DNA of 64,000 nt from contig CAIIXF020000012.1 in NCBI GenBank assembly GCA_903813345.2, positions 7,773,615-7,837,614 on the forward strand, given 5' to 3'. Made by a program: the position numbers and the translations under genes. This document shows positions 49,201 to 60,398 of this stretch, in pieces. The notes below the pieces were generated by a model. It made no database searches, had not been told where the DNA came from, and saw only the letters and a program-made list of their open reading frames with translations. How positions within the stretch are numbered: the first letter of the stretch is position 1; every line of letters begins with the position of its first letter. The stretch comes from Owenia fusiformis (lineage: Eukaryota > Annelida > Polychaeta > Sabellida > Oweniidae).

Positions 49201-52200
49201 CAACTTCTTATAGCTACACAAAATGTTATTTGTTGATTAATTATTTCGTATTTTCAATTTTTTTTATCCCTTTTGACGTGACTGTATAACCTGCCCCGCC
49301 CTACCCAAACACACCAACTTGATTTTATTATAACATCGCTATAGTTTTATCAGTCAACATGAAAATTTGTAGAATAATCAAAATGTCTCTAAGGAAGATT
49401 TACTGAAAATTTAATGGAAAAATATCAATTATTGATAAAGTTAGAGCATATAGTGCATTACTTCTGGGACAACCCTCGTATATGCAAGATTTATATTTTT
49501 GTACATCAACCAATGAGGAAAAATATACAAAACTATATCTCCGCATCATGCAATGTTATATTTATCCAGAATCAATAAATTAATGCATTACTTAATTCAT
49601 ATTTATAAGGAAAATAATATTCCCTTATCTAGAGATGCAGAAATATGCAAGAAATGATAACTCCGGATCTAACAACACCTAAATCATGAAAACCGTTATT
49701 TTGACGAATTACCTAATCAAGATTTACACGGAAATACAATTTTCTTGCATTAAGCGATGCAAAATTAAACAATAAACAAAATATCCTGGATCTACTAATC
49801 CCACATTTATCCGAAATGCATTTTCGTTGCATTCCCTTATCCAGCTTTATACGGGAATACAACTTTCTTGCATTAAGCGATGCAAAATTAAACAATAAAC
49901 AAAATTTCCTGAATCTACAAATGCCACATTTATCCGAAATACATTTTCATTGCATTCCCTAATCCAACATTATACGGAAAATAACATTTCATCATCTGAC
50001 TATGCAGAAATATTCAAGAATTAACATCAACGGATTAGATAATGCAGTTATATGTCAATCTTAAAAACCACGTATCTCATAATGGAAAAATATCCATAAA
50101 TTAACAAAGACCTTTATTGTACAATACAAAAAATAAATGGAAAATGCGATAGAACTATTGTGTGATCCAGATTAATACAAAACTTGCATTTTCTTGAATC
50201 ATCAGGGTTCCCATTGCGGAGTTATGCAAGATAAGATTTCCCCGCCTTGTGTAATAATTATCTAGCATTTTATTGCGTATATCTGGATCACAGATTTATC
50301 CGCTATTATCCGAGATAGGATTTTCTTGGATTGGGACACCTTTCACGCGGTGACATAGCTTGGAAATGATTTTTGAATACTACTTGGAGCACTGTTACTG
50401 CATATTATTTCTCTGAAGCTGCAACAATAAAATCGGTAAGACTAAAAAGGGGTAAGGGGTAGGGGTCAACAAAGCCATATTAAAAATACAAAATAGTACT
50501 CAATCAATACATTACAATGTCACACATAGCTTGGAAATGATTTTTAAATACTACTTGGAGCACTGTTACTGCCTATTATTTCTCTGAAGCTGCAACAATA
50601 AAATCGGTAAGACTAAAAAGGGGTAAGGGGTAGGGGTCAACAAAGCCATATTAAAAAATGCAAAATAGTACTCAATCATTACATTCCTTATATTACAATG
50701 TCACACATAGCCTGGAAATGATTTTTGATTACTACTTGGAGCACTATTACTGCCTATTATCTCTCTGAAGCTGCAACAATAAAATCGGTAAGACTAAAAA
50801 GGGGTTAGGGGTAGGGGTCAACAAAGCCATATTAAAAATGCAAAATAGTACTCAATCATTACATTCCTTATATTACAAAGTCACACATAGCCTGGAAATG
50901 ATTTTGGTTACTACTTGGAGCACTATTACTGACTCTTATTTCTCTGAAGCTGCAAAAATAAGATTGGAGAAAATAAAAAGATAACGAAACTATGCGTTTT
51001 ATTTCGATAAATTATATTTTCTCCCAAACCAATCAACATATCTCCCTATAACTTTTGGAAACACTTGACTACAGTGCTAGCAACATAATATGTATAAATC
51101 AGTGCTATAGTTAATGTATAACTGATTTTATAGAATGATTATATAGTACCCCCCTGAAATATTATTCTAGGGGGGTAAAACTGCTCAGAATCCTTCGTCC
51201 ACAAACTAAAAAGACCCAGACATATATGAATTGATGCTAAATGAAGTCATCTTTCAGAAACATTATGTCTATCAAGTGGCCCTTGAACTTCCCAAAACCC
51301 ATGCTGAGTCCTTGCCTATATTGAATACGCCTTTTTACTGACGCCATGATGTATTCATCAGCCGAGGCGTTTTCGTTCAGTGTGAATCTAAAATCTCCTA
51401 TAATATTAAATACGAAAAATGTCGACGAATGGTCCAATAAAATTTCCAATGAGGATAAGGATAGAATACTTCGTAATTCACAATCAAACATTCAAAAATA
51501 GTAATTAAACTGTTCAAATATAAAATATAAAATGTCGAGTTCATAAAACATTAGTCATGGAATCGATCATGCAGTTAATAAGAGCCGTTGACATTGTCAA
51601 AAGTCCAACTTGAGTTTATAATGTCGTGAATAGACCAAAAGGTTGTAATGTCGGGAATGTGACACCATTCACCTGAAACAACTTACTAGCGTATGACTTT
51701 GTCCCGAGGGAAGAGTGACGTGGAATATAACAATGAGTGTATAGAAAAAAACAAATATTGTGTGATTGTTGTGTCGGGAAATAAAATAAAGTTGGCCAGG
51801 ACTTTCAAAATGTCTTACAAATGCTTCAAAACGTGGCTAATATAATAAAGACCGTCGATGAAATGTTTATTACTTACTGCATTCCGTTGATATACTACAT
51901 GTATCCCAACATTGTTTCTTTTCCAAGAGTGTGCTACATTTAGGAAGTTTTTAATCTCGCCATCTGTTCCAAAAACAGATATACTTGCTGGTCCAGGCCA
52001 TTGTGCAAGAATCTTTGCAATTCTATGTACTCCCCTGCAATTTTACAAAAATAGAATAGAGTTAGATGGAGCATTTACCGATTTGCGTTTGGTTTACATG
52101 ACTTTTATTGCATTTAATTTACTAATTATGCTGAGGAGAGGTAATGGGGTATTATACACTGTTTCTATACGTTGTAATATGATTTTCAAGAGATATTTGG

Positions 52201-55200
52201 GGTTTTGTTTTCCTTATCACTGGTGTACTCTGAGATGTGTTTTCTTGTACATTCCCGTCGGCACTTACGCATACATATTAAGTGTCCAACCTTGCTAAGA
52301 GGGGGAGAAACCCCAGGGTTCAAAGATGACGTACGTCTCTGATGTAAACCTGTATTGAGATGAGCAACCGTCTTGATTGGTCCAAATCGACAAACAAAAA
52401 TGGCGGATTCAAAATTTTCTTAAAACGCTTCGAATAACATTACGTTAATTTTTGGCGTGTTAACCAATATCATAGCTTGTCATTTCACATTAAGGGGGGG
52501 GGGTGTATAGAGGGTCTTGGAAATGCATATACAATATTTTTCAGCTCTCTTATACCATATACAATATTTTTTCACCCCTTTTATACCATATACAATATTT
52601 TTCACAGCTCTTATACCATATACGATATTTTCTTTTGATATTTATTTTGATTAAAGTTTGGATATTTATAAGGAAATAATATTAGGAGATAATCCATATA
52701 CTCTATAAAGTAAATGTATTATTATAAGGCAAATAATCTCCAGATACATATCCCAATGATTTCATTTATTACATTATGAATAAGACACCATTCGGGTACA
52801 TCCGCATGTTCAGAAAAGCTGTGACCACATTTTATTTTCAGCAAGTTGATTTAAAACACATTTATAGTATAAGATTCATGACTTCTCTTTAGTGATTTCA
52901 CAACCTACTTTGACCAAAAAACTAACTTAACATTTCTGCAATTTGCTAAAGCCATTACCTGTAAAAGTACCATGAAGATATTCAAAATAAGCACAAAACC
53001 TGCATCATTGGAATGGTTGGAACTCGGTGTTCCTCTTTCTTATGACACTTTCTCATGACTTGTTTTAATGTCAATGGATTAACAGATTCATCATGTGTTC
53101 TATGAAAATAAAGTTTGCTGAGGAAAATATGTATAAGATAGATAATGAAGATTCAAAATGCAAAATAATTTTGTAAAGCAGTTACCTGGAAATATTAAGT
53201 ATTGAAAACAGTTTCAGAAATAAAGGACTTCACAAACTTCCATGTAGATAATTCATGTTTTATTGGACTCGAGTTTGGAAACTAGAGATTGAAATGAAGG
53301 CAAGATGAGACTTGATTTTTTAAACATTTGAAACAGATAAGGCAACCTTAAAGACAGTATACGTTAAACAAAGGTGTGTCAAAATGAAGCAAATTTCCAT
53401 AAAGGTCAATCCACATGTTTCACGAATGATTTCACGGCAAAGATGTATTGATGAGAATGAAAACTACTCTCAAACGAGAAATAACTTTCTTTTAAAGGAC
53501 CACGGACGGCATCGCAACAGATGTCATATATTGGATTTTGGCTATTTTCTTAGGATTTGAACAGGTGCATATGTTAGACCAATGCATTAACTCTAGGACA
53601 AGCAGTCATAGAGATTATAAAATAATTTGGACTTTAAGACAGGGAGGGTGCAAACACCCCAACATATTTTTTCTTTAATGTTGTCCTGATTTCCAGCCCT
53701 TTCCACACCTGTTTTTTCAATGTTTGTTGCATCGATCACTATGTTGCGTTTTGAGACATGGTTAACATCTTTAAATGAAAATATGATTTATGCAGCAGGG
53801 GTTTTAAATATATCAATTTTGGATTACCAAAATTAAGCTGAAAACAATGGATCACATGAGTTTTCCCAATGAGAAAATAACATGGGAAATATTGTTTTCC
53901 ACTTTATCCCAAATAAATCATATTTTAGAGGTTAGCTGTGTCTCAAAACTGTGCCTCAAAGTGCAACATATTGGTGCATCAAACATTGAAAAAACACATG
54001 TGGAAAGGGCTGAAAATCAGGACAACATTTCAGAAAAACCTTCCCTGTCTCAAAGTCCAAATTATTTTATTACCTCTATGAGTGCTTGATCTGGAGTTAA
54101 TGCATTGGCCTAACATATGCACCTGTTCAAATCCCCAACAAATAGCCGAAATCCAACATATGACAGTTTGAAAATCAAATAAACACCTTTTGCTATATTA
54201 GCATCGTGATGCTTGTGTATTAAAACATGCGCTGTATGAACACTTTATACTCAAATCTTTTAATGATTAATCCCACACCCCGAAACACAAGTAGCCATAG
54301 TGACCATATTTTCATCAAAGTTAAGAAGAGTCAATGACATCGATCTGACAGTCTCACGCCCGGTGATCTGAAGAAATGGACGGGGGGGGGAGTAGCTGAT
54401 TTTCGGTAGATTCAACAAATCTTGAAGATTTTTTTTTTCAAGAGAAAAAATTACAATTGAATGGCTAAATGAATAGGCGCAGTGCATAGGGAATCTTCTT
54501 GGATTTTTTGAGCTGATGGAGTTCTAAGATAAAAGATCTATTAAAAAAGGCCCAGCGTAGCCAACGTGCAAATGCCAATATGTTTTTGCTATAAATCAAG
54601 CAACAATGGTCTGCACGACCTGTAATAAATATACATAAGCGACGTTTTTATCACAAAATTAATTTCATTACCCGTTTTTTAGAATAATTTTCCAAATGAT
54701 GGATAAAAATAATCGAAAATGATCGGAGGGGGGGGGGGTGAATGGAGGAGGGGGAGTAATATGTCTTTAAGGTGGAAGAAATTTCCACAAATTTGCGTAC
54801 TTGAAAAAATGAACTCAATAACAGCTTGATGTTGCAACTCTGAAAAGTGAAAAATGGGGACATATGGAGTTATTGGAAATAAAGTCAAGTTACATCTCTT
54901 TTCATATGCCTTAAAGACACATTCCTCCCCCCTCTGTTCAATTTTAATAATTTTCGATTACTTTTTATATAACTTATGGTAACGTGTTTTACAAAACCAA
55001 CGATGACAATAGTTTTGTGATAATTACTTCACTTTTACTTCAGTATTTATTAAAGGTTGTGTATACCCTGTTGCTTGATTTATAGCAAAAACATTGGCAC
55101 TTGCACGTTGGGGACGCTGCACTTTTTAAAAATATCTTTTATCTTATAACTCCACAGTTCAAAAAATCCAAGAAGACCTAACACATTTCCCCATCCACTG

Positions 55201-57355
55201 CGCCTATTCATTTAGCATTTCAATTGCAAACTTTCTCTTGACAAAAATGAATCTTCAAAATTTGTTGAATTTTCTACCTAAAATCAGCTACTCCCATTCC
55301 GTTCATTTCTTCTGATCACCGGACGGATTCTTATTCGAGACTGTATTTAACACCTCCTGTGAAAATTTGAATGAAAAGGGTTCAAAACTCTTAGTTTGAG
55401 AGTGATTTTCTAAACTTACAGTATTGATTGACCTGGAATGTGGAACCAATTAGAGAGACTACTTTTCCATGTTTTTCCAACACAGTTACAGTAAGAGAGT
55501 TGGCACAATGGGGAACTTTAGGGTACAATTTCCTCATAATTAGCCTTCTTTAATTCTAGATACCATATACCATATATTTTCTATTATACCATATACCATA
55601 TTTTTTACACTTCTTATACGATATACAATATCCCTATACACCCCCCCCCCCATTAAGATAAAGAAAGACGTAAGGAATGTGCTTACATCGACTAAAACAT
55701 CACAACGACGTGTTATACATTCAAAAACTAACTGGTAAAAATTTGCGCAAACGAAGTCGGTGTACGCAAGAGACGTAATATGTCTGTCATTGCTAAAGCT
55801 CTTGGGGATTCCTTTCTCTTACCCCGCTGATGGTAGAGAGTGAGTCATGGCATAAACTGTACGCTATTATAAACATATATAACCAGGTTTACATTACCAG
55901 TGGGTTCAAGACACTTCCTTGCAGTTTGCATTGACGTGTCGCAAAAAGGTGGCGCATTTGTTTTTTAAGGGTATTGCGTGAATGTAACTTTGATTCCCCG
56001 GATTATAAGATAATATTCTAATTAAAGTTATATATCATATTAAAGCTGTTTCGATGAAGATTTTAGATCAACTACACTCCGTTCACATTTTTTGCGCGTT
56101 TGTTCTTAAAAAAGAGTTTTTTACCAAAACATCTGGCAAATATCCCATGTTGACACGTTACATTTTGAATTATTTTTCGTCTTTAAACGCTCATAACTCA
56201 AACAATATATGACTATTATACTTATTTTTCGTCTTGATAAAGGTAGATGGAAGTTTTATTTCAAAGGATGAATTTTAGTTAGCGTCCCATATTGTGACGT
56301 CATAGAGTCTGAAAAATAGAATCTGTTGACAGCGACCTTTTTTGCTCATTTTTTGGTACCTTCAACTTTTCAGATGTACATTAAACAAAAAATACGAGAT
56401 CAATTTTTAATAAATCATACATGATTATTTTGCTCCTAAACTCTAGTTTATTAATAAATAGTTGATTTTGTTCACAAAAGTATGTGTTTTCTGTTGTATG
56501 TGGAAAAGTGGAGGACGAAAGGTTTTCAAAATTCATTAAAATAGGGCTAATTTACGCCATCGGCCTATTTTCAAGCACAGCAACACGTATATTTATTTCA
56601 CCTAAAATATCAATTGATTCGTGTTTTATGGTGCTCCTAGCCCCTTAACAATATATATATGATATCAGAGTTATTCGTCTAAAATGTTTTGAGATATAGA
56701 GGTAAATGTGGAGGACGAAAGGATTTTCATGTGTGTACATTTTTCTCAAAAACGTCACATTCTATCATGTTAAAAGCGAGGATCCTCTGGATTACGCCAC
56801 AAAATGTGTAACAATGCGTGCGCGAGCTTTTTGCGACACGTCATTATTATTCTTCACCAACACTACTAGTCTAGCCAAACCGAACACATTCCCTTTACAC
56901 ATTCCCAAAACGCATCCCCTTTATACATTCCTCGTCTATCATTTACACAAAGTATTAAAGTCTCATACCTTTGTGACAAGGTCGACAATTCCATAAGAAC
57001 ATATCATATACCCGTTACCTGTTAAGAGTAAGATGCGATAATAAAGTGACATCTATAGGTGATGGTTCATAACTATATCGAAACACAAAATACTGGACAT
57101 CGTGACGTAGTTTAATCTCGGAGATAAGACGCGTACAGTTATCGACAGTGCGCCCCTGTATGTGTGGAAAGGAACTATTTAATTTTCGCAGAAACGTGTC
57201 GCTTAATTGTTTCTTCTTGGCATCGCGTCTATATATATTCTTATTTGTCTCTATGAGTTGCTTTTTTGTTAGTGTTTTTAGTTGCGCAGATTCTTGTTTT
57301 CCTCCTTCTTGTTCATGTATTGCAGCAGTAGAAATGAAGTTACACGAGTGCTTAT
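43238..57355 (-). CDS. GT49 glycosyltransferase (LARGE/B4GAT1-like), partial, 4 exons seen
   Basis: The exons, in coding order, are 57019-57355, 51878-52034, 43686-43841 and 43238-43350, joined in phase (about 254 codons). Exon A gives a Lys/Gln-rich stem, then SPIDVTLLSHLTLNR. Exon B gives GVHRIAKILAQWPGPASISV and ends GIHVVYQRNA. Exon C gives THYPVNFMRNIALYG and HIWMIDADFTPNKDAY, where Asp-Ala-Asp is the metal/nucleotide-sugar DxD motif. Exon D gives ALVTPAFETNLTEGGVPDNK. The order and motifs are those of GT49 enzymes, which add glucuronic acid (or Xyl/GlcA repeats) in the Golgi. The membrane anchor exon upstream and the C-terminal exons downstream were not found, so the gene is incomplete as annotated. 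Its introns hold about 7.4-kb and 3.2-kb insertions. Whether it is active, and its exact acceptor, are unknown. Confidence 0.85.
43533..43655. mobile_element. Small MITE in a GT49 intron
   Basis: ATCCAATCCGCAGCACTACG at the left pairs imperfectly with the complement ending at 43655 (GAACCAATCCGTAGCACTCG). It lies between exons C and D of the GT49 gene. Confidence 0.6.
44540..47470. repeat. Degenerate repeat interior of the 7.4-kb segment
   Basis: Loosely repeated motifs such as GATTCTACAGTTGATA followed by a CTCTGA-rich stretch appear near 45480, 45755, 46700 and 47060. A partial copy of the subterminal unit (AGGGGTAGGGGTCAACAAAG) lies at 47405. I see no coding exon. Confidence 0.45.
45868..46594. 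mobile_element. Fold-back element, copy 2
   Basis: The ends GGATAGGTATCGATATGGTG and GGAGTGGTATCTATATGGTG (right, complement) match copy 1 at 14937-15651 in reversed orientation, and the interior landmarks also match. Length is 727 bases. No coding capacity. Confidence 0.75.
48060..50340. repeat. Diverged satellite, roughly 125-bp unit, with a transposon inside
   Basis: Repeated segments combine motifs like TTGCATTAAGCGATGCAAAA with GGATCTAC-type and CCACATTTATCCGAAAT blocks. The two clearest neighbouring units start at about 49725 and 49850. Similar but more decayed units lie on both sides of the mariner element at 48410-49478. Confidence 0.6.
48410..49478 (+). mobile_element. Mariner-like element with transposase N-terminal remnant
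   Basis: The ends CGAGGGTTGTCCCAGAAGTA and its complement at 49459-49478 are flanked by TA. Arms of about 45 bases match closely. Within, 48872-49081 encodes LYKKYKPDRTTIMRWQKRFK and DDWTLNDNSKHGRQK, the helix-turn-helix DNA-binding part of a mariner transposase. The DDD catalytic part is missing, so the element is non-autonomous (1069 bp). Confidence 0.85.
50362..50970. repeat. Four tandem units of 171-181 bp in the right arm
   Basis: Units starting at 50362, 50533, 50714 and 50894 (GGAAATGATTTT...) each include CTGAAGCTGCAACAATAAAA. The first three also carry GGGGTCAACAAAGCCATATT. The left arm of the 7.4-kb segment has one related unit (about 44350-44520), so the right arm has expanded. 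Confidence 0.85.
53522..54164. repeat. Fold-back unit inside the 3.2-kb insertion
   Basis: TGTCATATATTGGATTTTGG at the left pairs with the complement ending at 54164, and the arms run about 300 bases. A half copy lies at 34790-35240. It may be a separate MITE that landed in the larger element. Confidence 0.75.
54347..55346. repeat. One-kilobase palindrome inside the 3.2-kb insertion
   Basis: Arms of nearly 490 bases mirror each other from CCGGTGATCTGAAGAAATG (54359) and its complement at about 55304-55322, inward to the G-rich and C-rich stretches near 54725 and 54925. Many mismatches show that it is old. Confidence 0.7.
55933..56842. mobile_element. 910-bp element with short GACGTGTCGCAAAAAG ends
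   Basis: GACGTGTCGCAAAAAG at 55933-55948 and its exact complement at 56827-56842 form inverted ends, with ATT on both sides as a possible 3-bp duplication. Two similar GTGGAGGACGAAAGG segments lie at about 56510 and 56708. No coding capacity. It lies in a GT49 intron. Confidence 0.65.
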
Positions 57356-57389
57356 CTACAAATAAGGAATTAAAAGAATTGACATTGCT

Positions 57390-58100
57390 TTACACCATTA
57401 TAGGCCAAGCAAATGGGCTCATAAAAGGCCCAAACATCCCAAAAATTGCAACAGTTTTTAAATTAGTCTTATATTATGTATTAATATCAGTTGAAAAACA
57501 TATCAAAAATATAGAAAAATGTGTGCAGTGGACAAATATGAAATTTCACTTCCTAGGTACCCCCTACAACACTACCCCAAAATTGAGTATTGGTAGTAAA
57601 CAATTTTTTCTTCCCAAATGGAATACTTTAGTCAAGTATTCAAGCTTTATTATGATAGATCACATATTCACAAATAATTAAAATATTATTTTAATCAATT
57701 TTGAGACCAGTAATTGGTCATTTGACCCCAAAGTATAACAAAATAGGCCACAAAACAGGCATGTTATCACATATCTATTTAGATATTTTAGGATCAGTTT
57801 GTCAGAAAAGCATGACAAAAATCATGGTGTTACATATTCATATGAACTTCATATTTAGTGAGTGTCAGGATTCTAAGGTGTATACTTAGGAAGAAAAAAA
57901 TTATTTCATTTTCATAGTTTTGCCCCGCCCACTATAGGGGAGACTATAGTTTTGATGATTAACTCCCACAATGCATCACATTTGAATTAGAGTTGACATC
58001 TAAATCATTTACATTTACATATAGGCTTGTCATCATCTAAAATACAAGTTTTGTGAAGGTTTATACCTTATTAGTATGAAAAATAGGAATTATTAGTTGC
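57390..58100 (+). repeat. Dispersed repeat, copy A (adjacent to GT49 exon A)
   Basis: About 200 bases, including CCCAAAAATTGCAACAGTTT, match 62030-62165 in inverse orientation, with weaker similarity continuing for several hundred bases. The apparent open frame is shared by both copies but gives no recognisable domain. It begins about 35 bases upstream of the GT49 exon acceptor. Confidence 0.65.
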
Positions 58101-58489
58101 ACCAGGTAAAATGTTAAGGTGACCTCACTTTTATTTGATGAATAATTACATATCACCACTCTGATATTAGGGTATTTGATAACTGCTCTATACTAGGCTT
58201 ATCTAAATAATGTAAGTTGTAGTTTTTGTGGAATTTAATATTGTTTAAATGATTAATTACAATCCGCAATTACAAAATTTGCATATATTTAAATTCATCA
58301 GATAAATAAATCATTACATAAGAGTACATTACTATGGAACTATCAATTGGATGTATAATGCTGTAGAAACGACGAATTTATGGTTATTAAACGGAATTTA
58401 AACTGACAGAGAACATTAAAATCTCAGATATCTGGGGAGTCTTTCATTATATTAATATAATTTCGGTGCATAGGAATGATGGTAATTCT

Positions 58490-58905
58490 GTTTGTCAGGT
58501 TGGAAAACATTGAGTGTACATGTGCTGCATTCAGAATCGGATGCAGATATTGTGATTGTGAAAACTGCAATCCAAAGTGTCCAAACCTCAAATACATTAC
58601 TCCAGATCTCCTTGTGCTTCTCATTTATCATGCACAAAACACAAACTTCAACATTTTCTTCAAACCTGAACCAAAAGCAGCAACCCAAGAAACAAAATGT
58701 TGGAATATAAATGAAATAAGATTGTCTTTGGAAAAGTGGTCTGTGACAATATTTTGTTTCTTTTCTGGGGTGTGACATCGCATTCAGGTTATATATGGCA
58801 TAGACAAGAGGCTATCATTGAGGCAGATAAAAAAGAGTGAGTTCTTGAGAAAACAAGCGGTTGTTTTTAAATTACCAAAAGCACTGGTGATCCGCTCGAT
58901 TGTCG
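58490..58905 (+). pseudogene. Broken relic of a repeat-associated PIN/FEN-like ORF
   Basis: Successive frames give HSESDADIVIVKTAIQS, PDLLVLLIYHA, NIFFKPEPK, CWNINEIRL and YGIDKRLSLRQIKKSEFL, in the order seen in an invertebrate protein family I recall, usually found in many genomic copies (DTDLLVLL, then FKPEPK, then a CDTT...YGIGK motif). The Asp-rich motif suggests a nuclease-like fold. The copy is broken, with several frame changes. The element type that carries it is not known to me. Confidence 0.5.
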
Positions 58906-58911
58906 TTTCGG

Positions 58912-59283
58912 TAACAAAATGTCTAAACGTCGAAAGTACGATATTTCTTTTTTCCTTTTTTTCACGCGTTGTAGGCAGAATCCCCACGATGTTTTTTTCT
59001 CACAGAATTGTTGATTTAATTCCTTACTTAAGTTAAATAAACGGTTTGGGTTAAAAGTGCAGATCTTAATTGTTTATCGAAATACCGTTTATGTAACTTA
59101 AGTGAGGAATTAAATCGAAGATTCTGTTGTCTTCTGAACTATTTGTTCGCAAATATGTACATTTTTTAAACATATAATACTGATACATGTTTGTGATAAA
59201 TATTGTGGGAATTCTGCCTACAATGTGTGAAATAAAGAAAAAAGAAAAATCAAACCTTCGATGTTCCGACATTTTGTTACAGC
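58912..59283. repeat. Inverted repeat with coding-like arms
   Basis: Arms of about 95-120 bases face each other. One gives NKMSKRRKYDISFFLFF on plus, the other NKMSEHRRFDFSFFFIS on minus. A central palindrome lies at about 59020-59125. This is probably the mirrored end region of the element that carries the relic at 58490. Confidence 0.55.
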
Positions 59284-59399
59284 GTAAACAAGTAGAAAAC
59301 CAGTGAAATGCAAGCAACTCTGTCATTGCAGCGGAACATGCTCTTTTGTCAATTTATGGTGGAAATATGGTGAAACCCTAAATTATCTTAGGCTTCTAA

Positions 59400-59715
59400 A
59401 ATTCTATTAAAAGAGAGCAGCAAGATCTGAATTATTGCAGCCCAGGGTTCTTCCTCCATTTTCTGATGCTGCGGAATACCACAGTTACAGAGTGTACCAT
59501 CAGATCCAGGAGTGGGAGGGAAATAAACTGCCTCCATAATAATTTGGCTGGGAAATAAGCAACGAAACTATGTACCAATTGCCTAAATGCAGCTCCCCTT
59601 TCTCAGAGATCATCCATTGTGTGTGTAAGGCAGATTGTATTTCTTTGAGATGTTCTTGTAGAAAAATGAAATAACTGTTCTTTGACATATAAGGTATGCA
59701 AAGGCATTTGTGCAA
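59400..59715 (-). pseudogene. Coding-like remnant, unrecognised
   Basis: The minus strand gives LKEIQSALHTQWMISEKGEL then LGNWYIVSLLISQPNYYGG, and in a shifted frame AVYFPPTPGSDGTLCNCGIP. The composition looks protein-coding but the frame changes. It could be the 3' part of a decayed mobile-element gene. The function is unknown. Confidence 0.3.
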
Positions 59716-59763
59716 ATACCTCTATTACCGATCATGAGAATGATGACTAAATAATGAACACTG

Positions 59764-60023
59764 GCAGATCTGGGCCCCTCCCACCCCCTTGGGCCGGCCC
59801 AGAAAAAAAATTGGGCCCAAAAAAGGCCTTAAGGCCCCGAAAAGTGGGCCTTTTTGGTCATAAATGGGCCTTTTAAAGCCTTATTTTTAATTGAAGAAAA
59901 TTGGTCTCAATATTTCAAAATTTGACTTCAGGGTTTTAGGGGCCCAAAATTTTTTTCGCGGAAGTTTTTTTCTCAGACCTGACATTTGCCCCCCCCCCTT
60001 TTTGGTTCCCATATCCGCCCCTG
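59764..60023. mobile_element. 260-bp hAT-like MITE
   Basis: The ends CAGATCTGGGCCCCTCCCAC and, at the right as complement, CAGGGGCGGATATGGGAACC, plus a run of G/C beside them, resemble widespread CAGGGGCGGAT-type hAT MITEs. The flanks ATGAACACTGG and ATGAAGGCTGG may be an eroded duplication. Confidence 0.55.
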
Positions 60024-60398
60024 ATGAAGGCTGGTGATAGACAAGGTTGTAACTGATTGTTGTTACAACATAATAGTTTTAACGCTTATTTAATCAGCAT
60101 TCTTTTTTGCTCTCTATAAGTAAGACACATATATGAAGATTAAGATTACAAAATTAAGGCAGCATTTTTGATAATGAACATAACATAATCGAACCAGGCC
60201 CTGTATAAAGACCAGGGATTTACTTTGCGTTACACTAGTTAACTCAGGAGGATTTATTAATGTAGAAACCTTTTCCTCATTTTTATTGAATTTCATCTTG
60301 AAATCGAACATTCTTCAGTTGAACTTCTTCATTTCATTTCTCAATATCACTGTGTGGTTAAGAACACCTTAGTCAAAAGTAACAATTTTTCCTTAATA

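Larger units (their letters stand above)
43961..51345. mobile_element. 7.4-kb segment bounded by about 97%-identical inverted arms
   Basis: The left arm 43961-44310 and the reverse complement of 50996-51345 differ at only about ten positions in 350. More diverged subterminal sequence (with GACCCCTACCCC) continues inside both arms. Each arm carries the same open frame, reading outside-in, that ends GHLIDIMFLNDDFI (left) or GHLIDIMFLKDDFI (right) and then stop. The interior holds degenerate repeats, a fold-back (45868-46594), a satellite and a mariner element, but no transposase I recognise. It sits wholly in the intron between GT49 exons B and C. No clean target duplication was found (GTATTCAT near both sides is only suggestive). 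It could be a large non-autonomous element or an inverted segmental duplication. Confidence 0.65.
52494..55651. mobile_element. 3.2-kb insertion with G-run inverted ends and short target duplication
   Basis: The left end is a run of ten G followed by TGTATAGAGGG. The right end is the complement type, CCCTATACA followed by eleven C. ATTAA (possibly CATTAA) is duplicated outside (52489-52493 and 55652-55656). The flanks together rebuild the continuous repeat copy at 40874-41180, which proves insertion. Just inside, both ends carry variants of TATACCATATACAATATTTT in opposite orientation. The interior holds two fold-back units (53522-54164 and 54347-55346). No transposase is recognised and the superfamily is unknown. 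It lies in the intron between GT49 exons A and B. Confidence 0.8.

Noticed and set aside
53847-54089. 80-codon plus-strand open frame
   Set aside because: It lies entirely inside the palindromic fold-back at 53522-54164, and the shared parts at 34790-35240 do not keep the frame.
57148-57681. 177-codon plus-strand open frame
   Set aside because: Its first part is antisense to GT49 exon A and its second part is the dispersed repeat.
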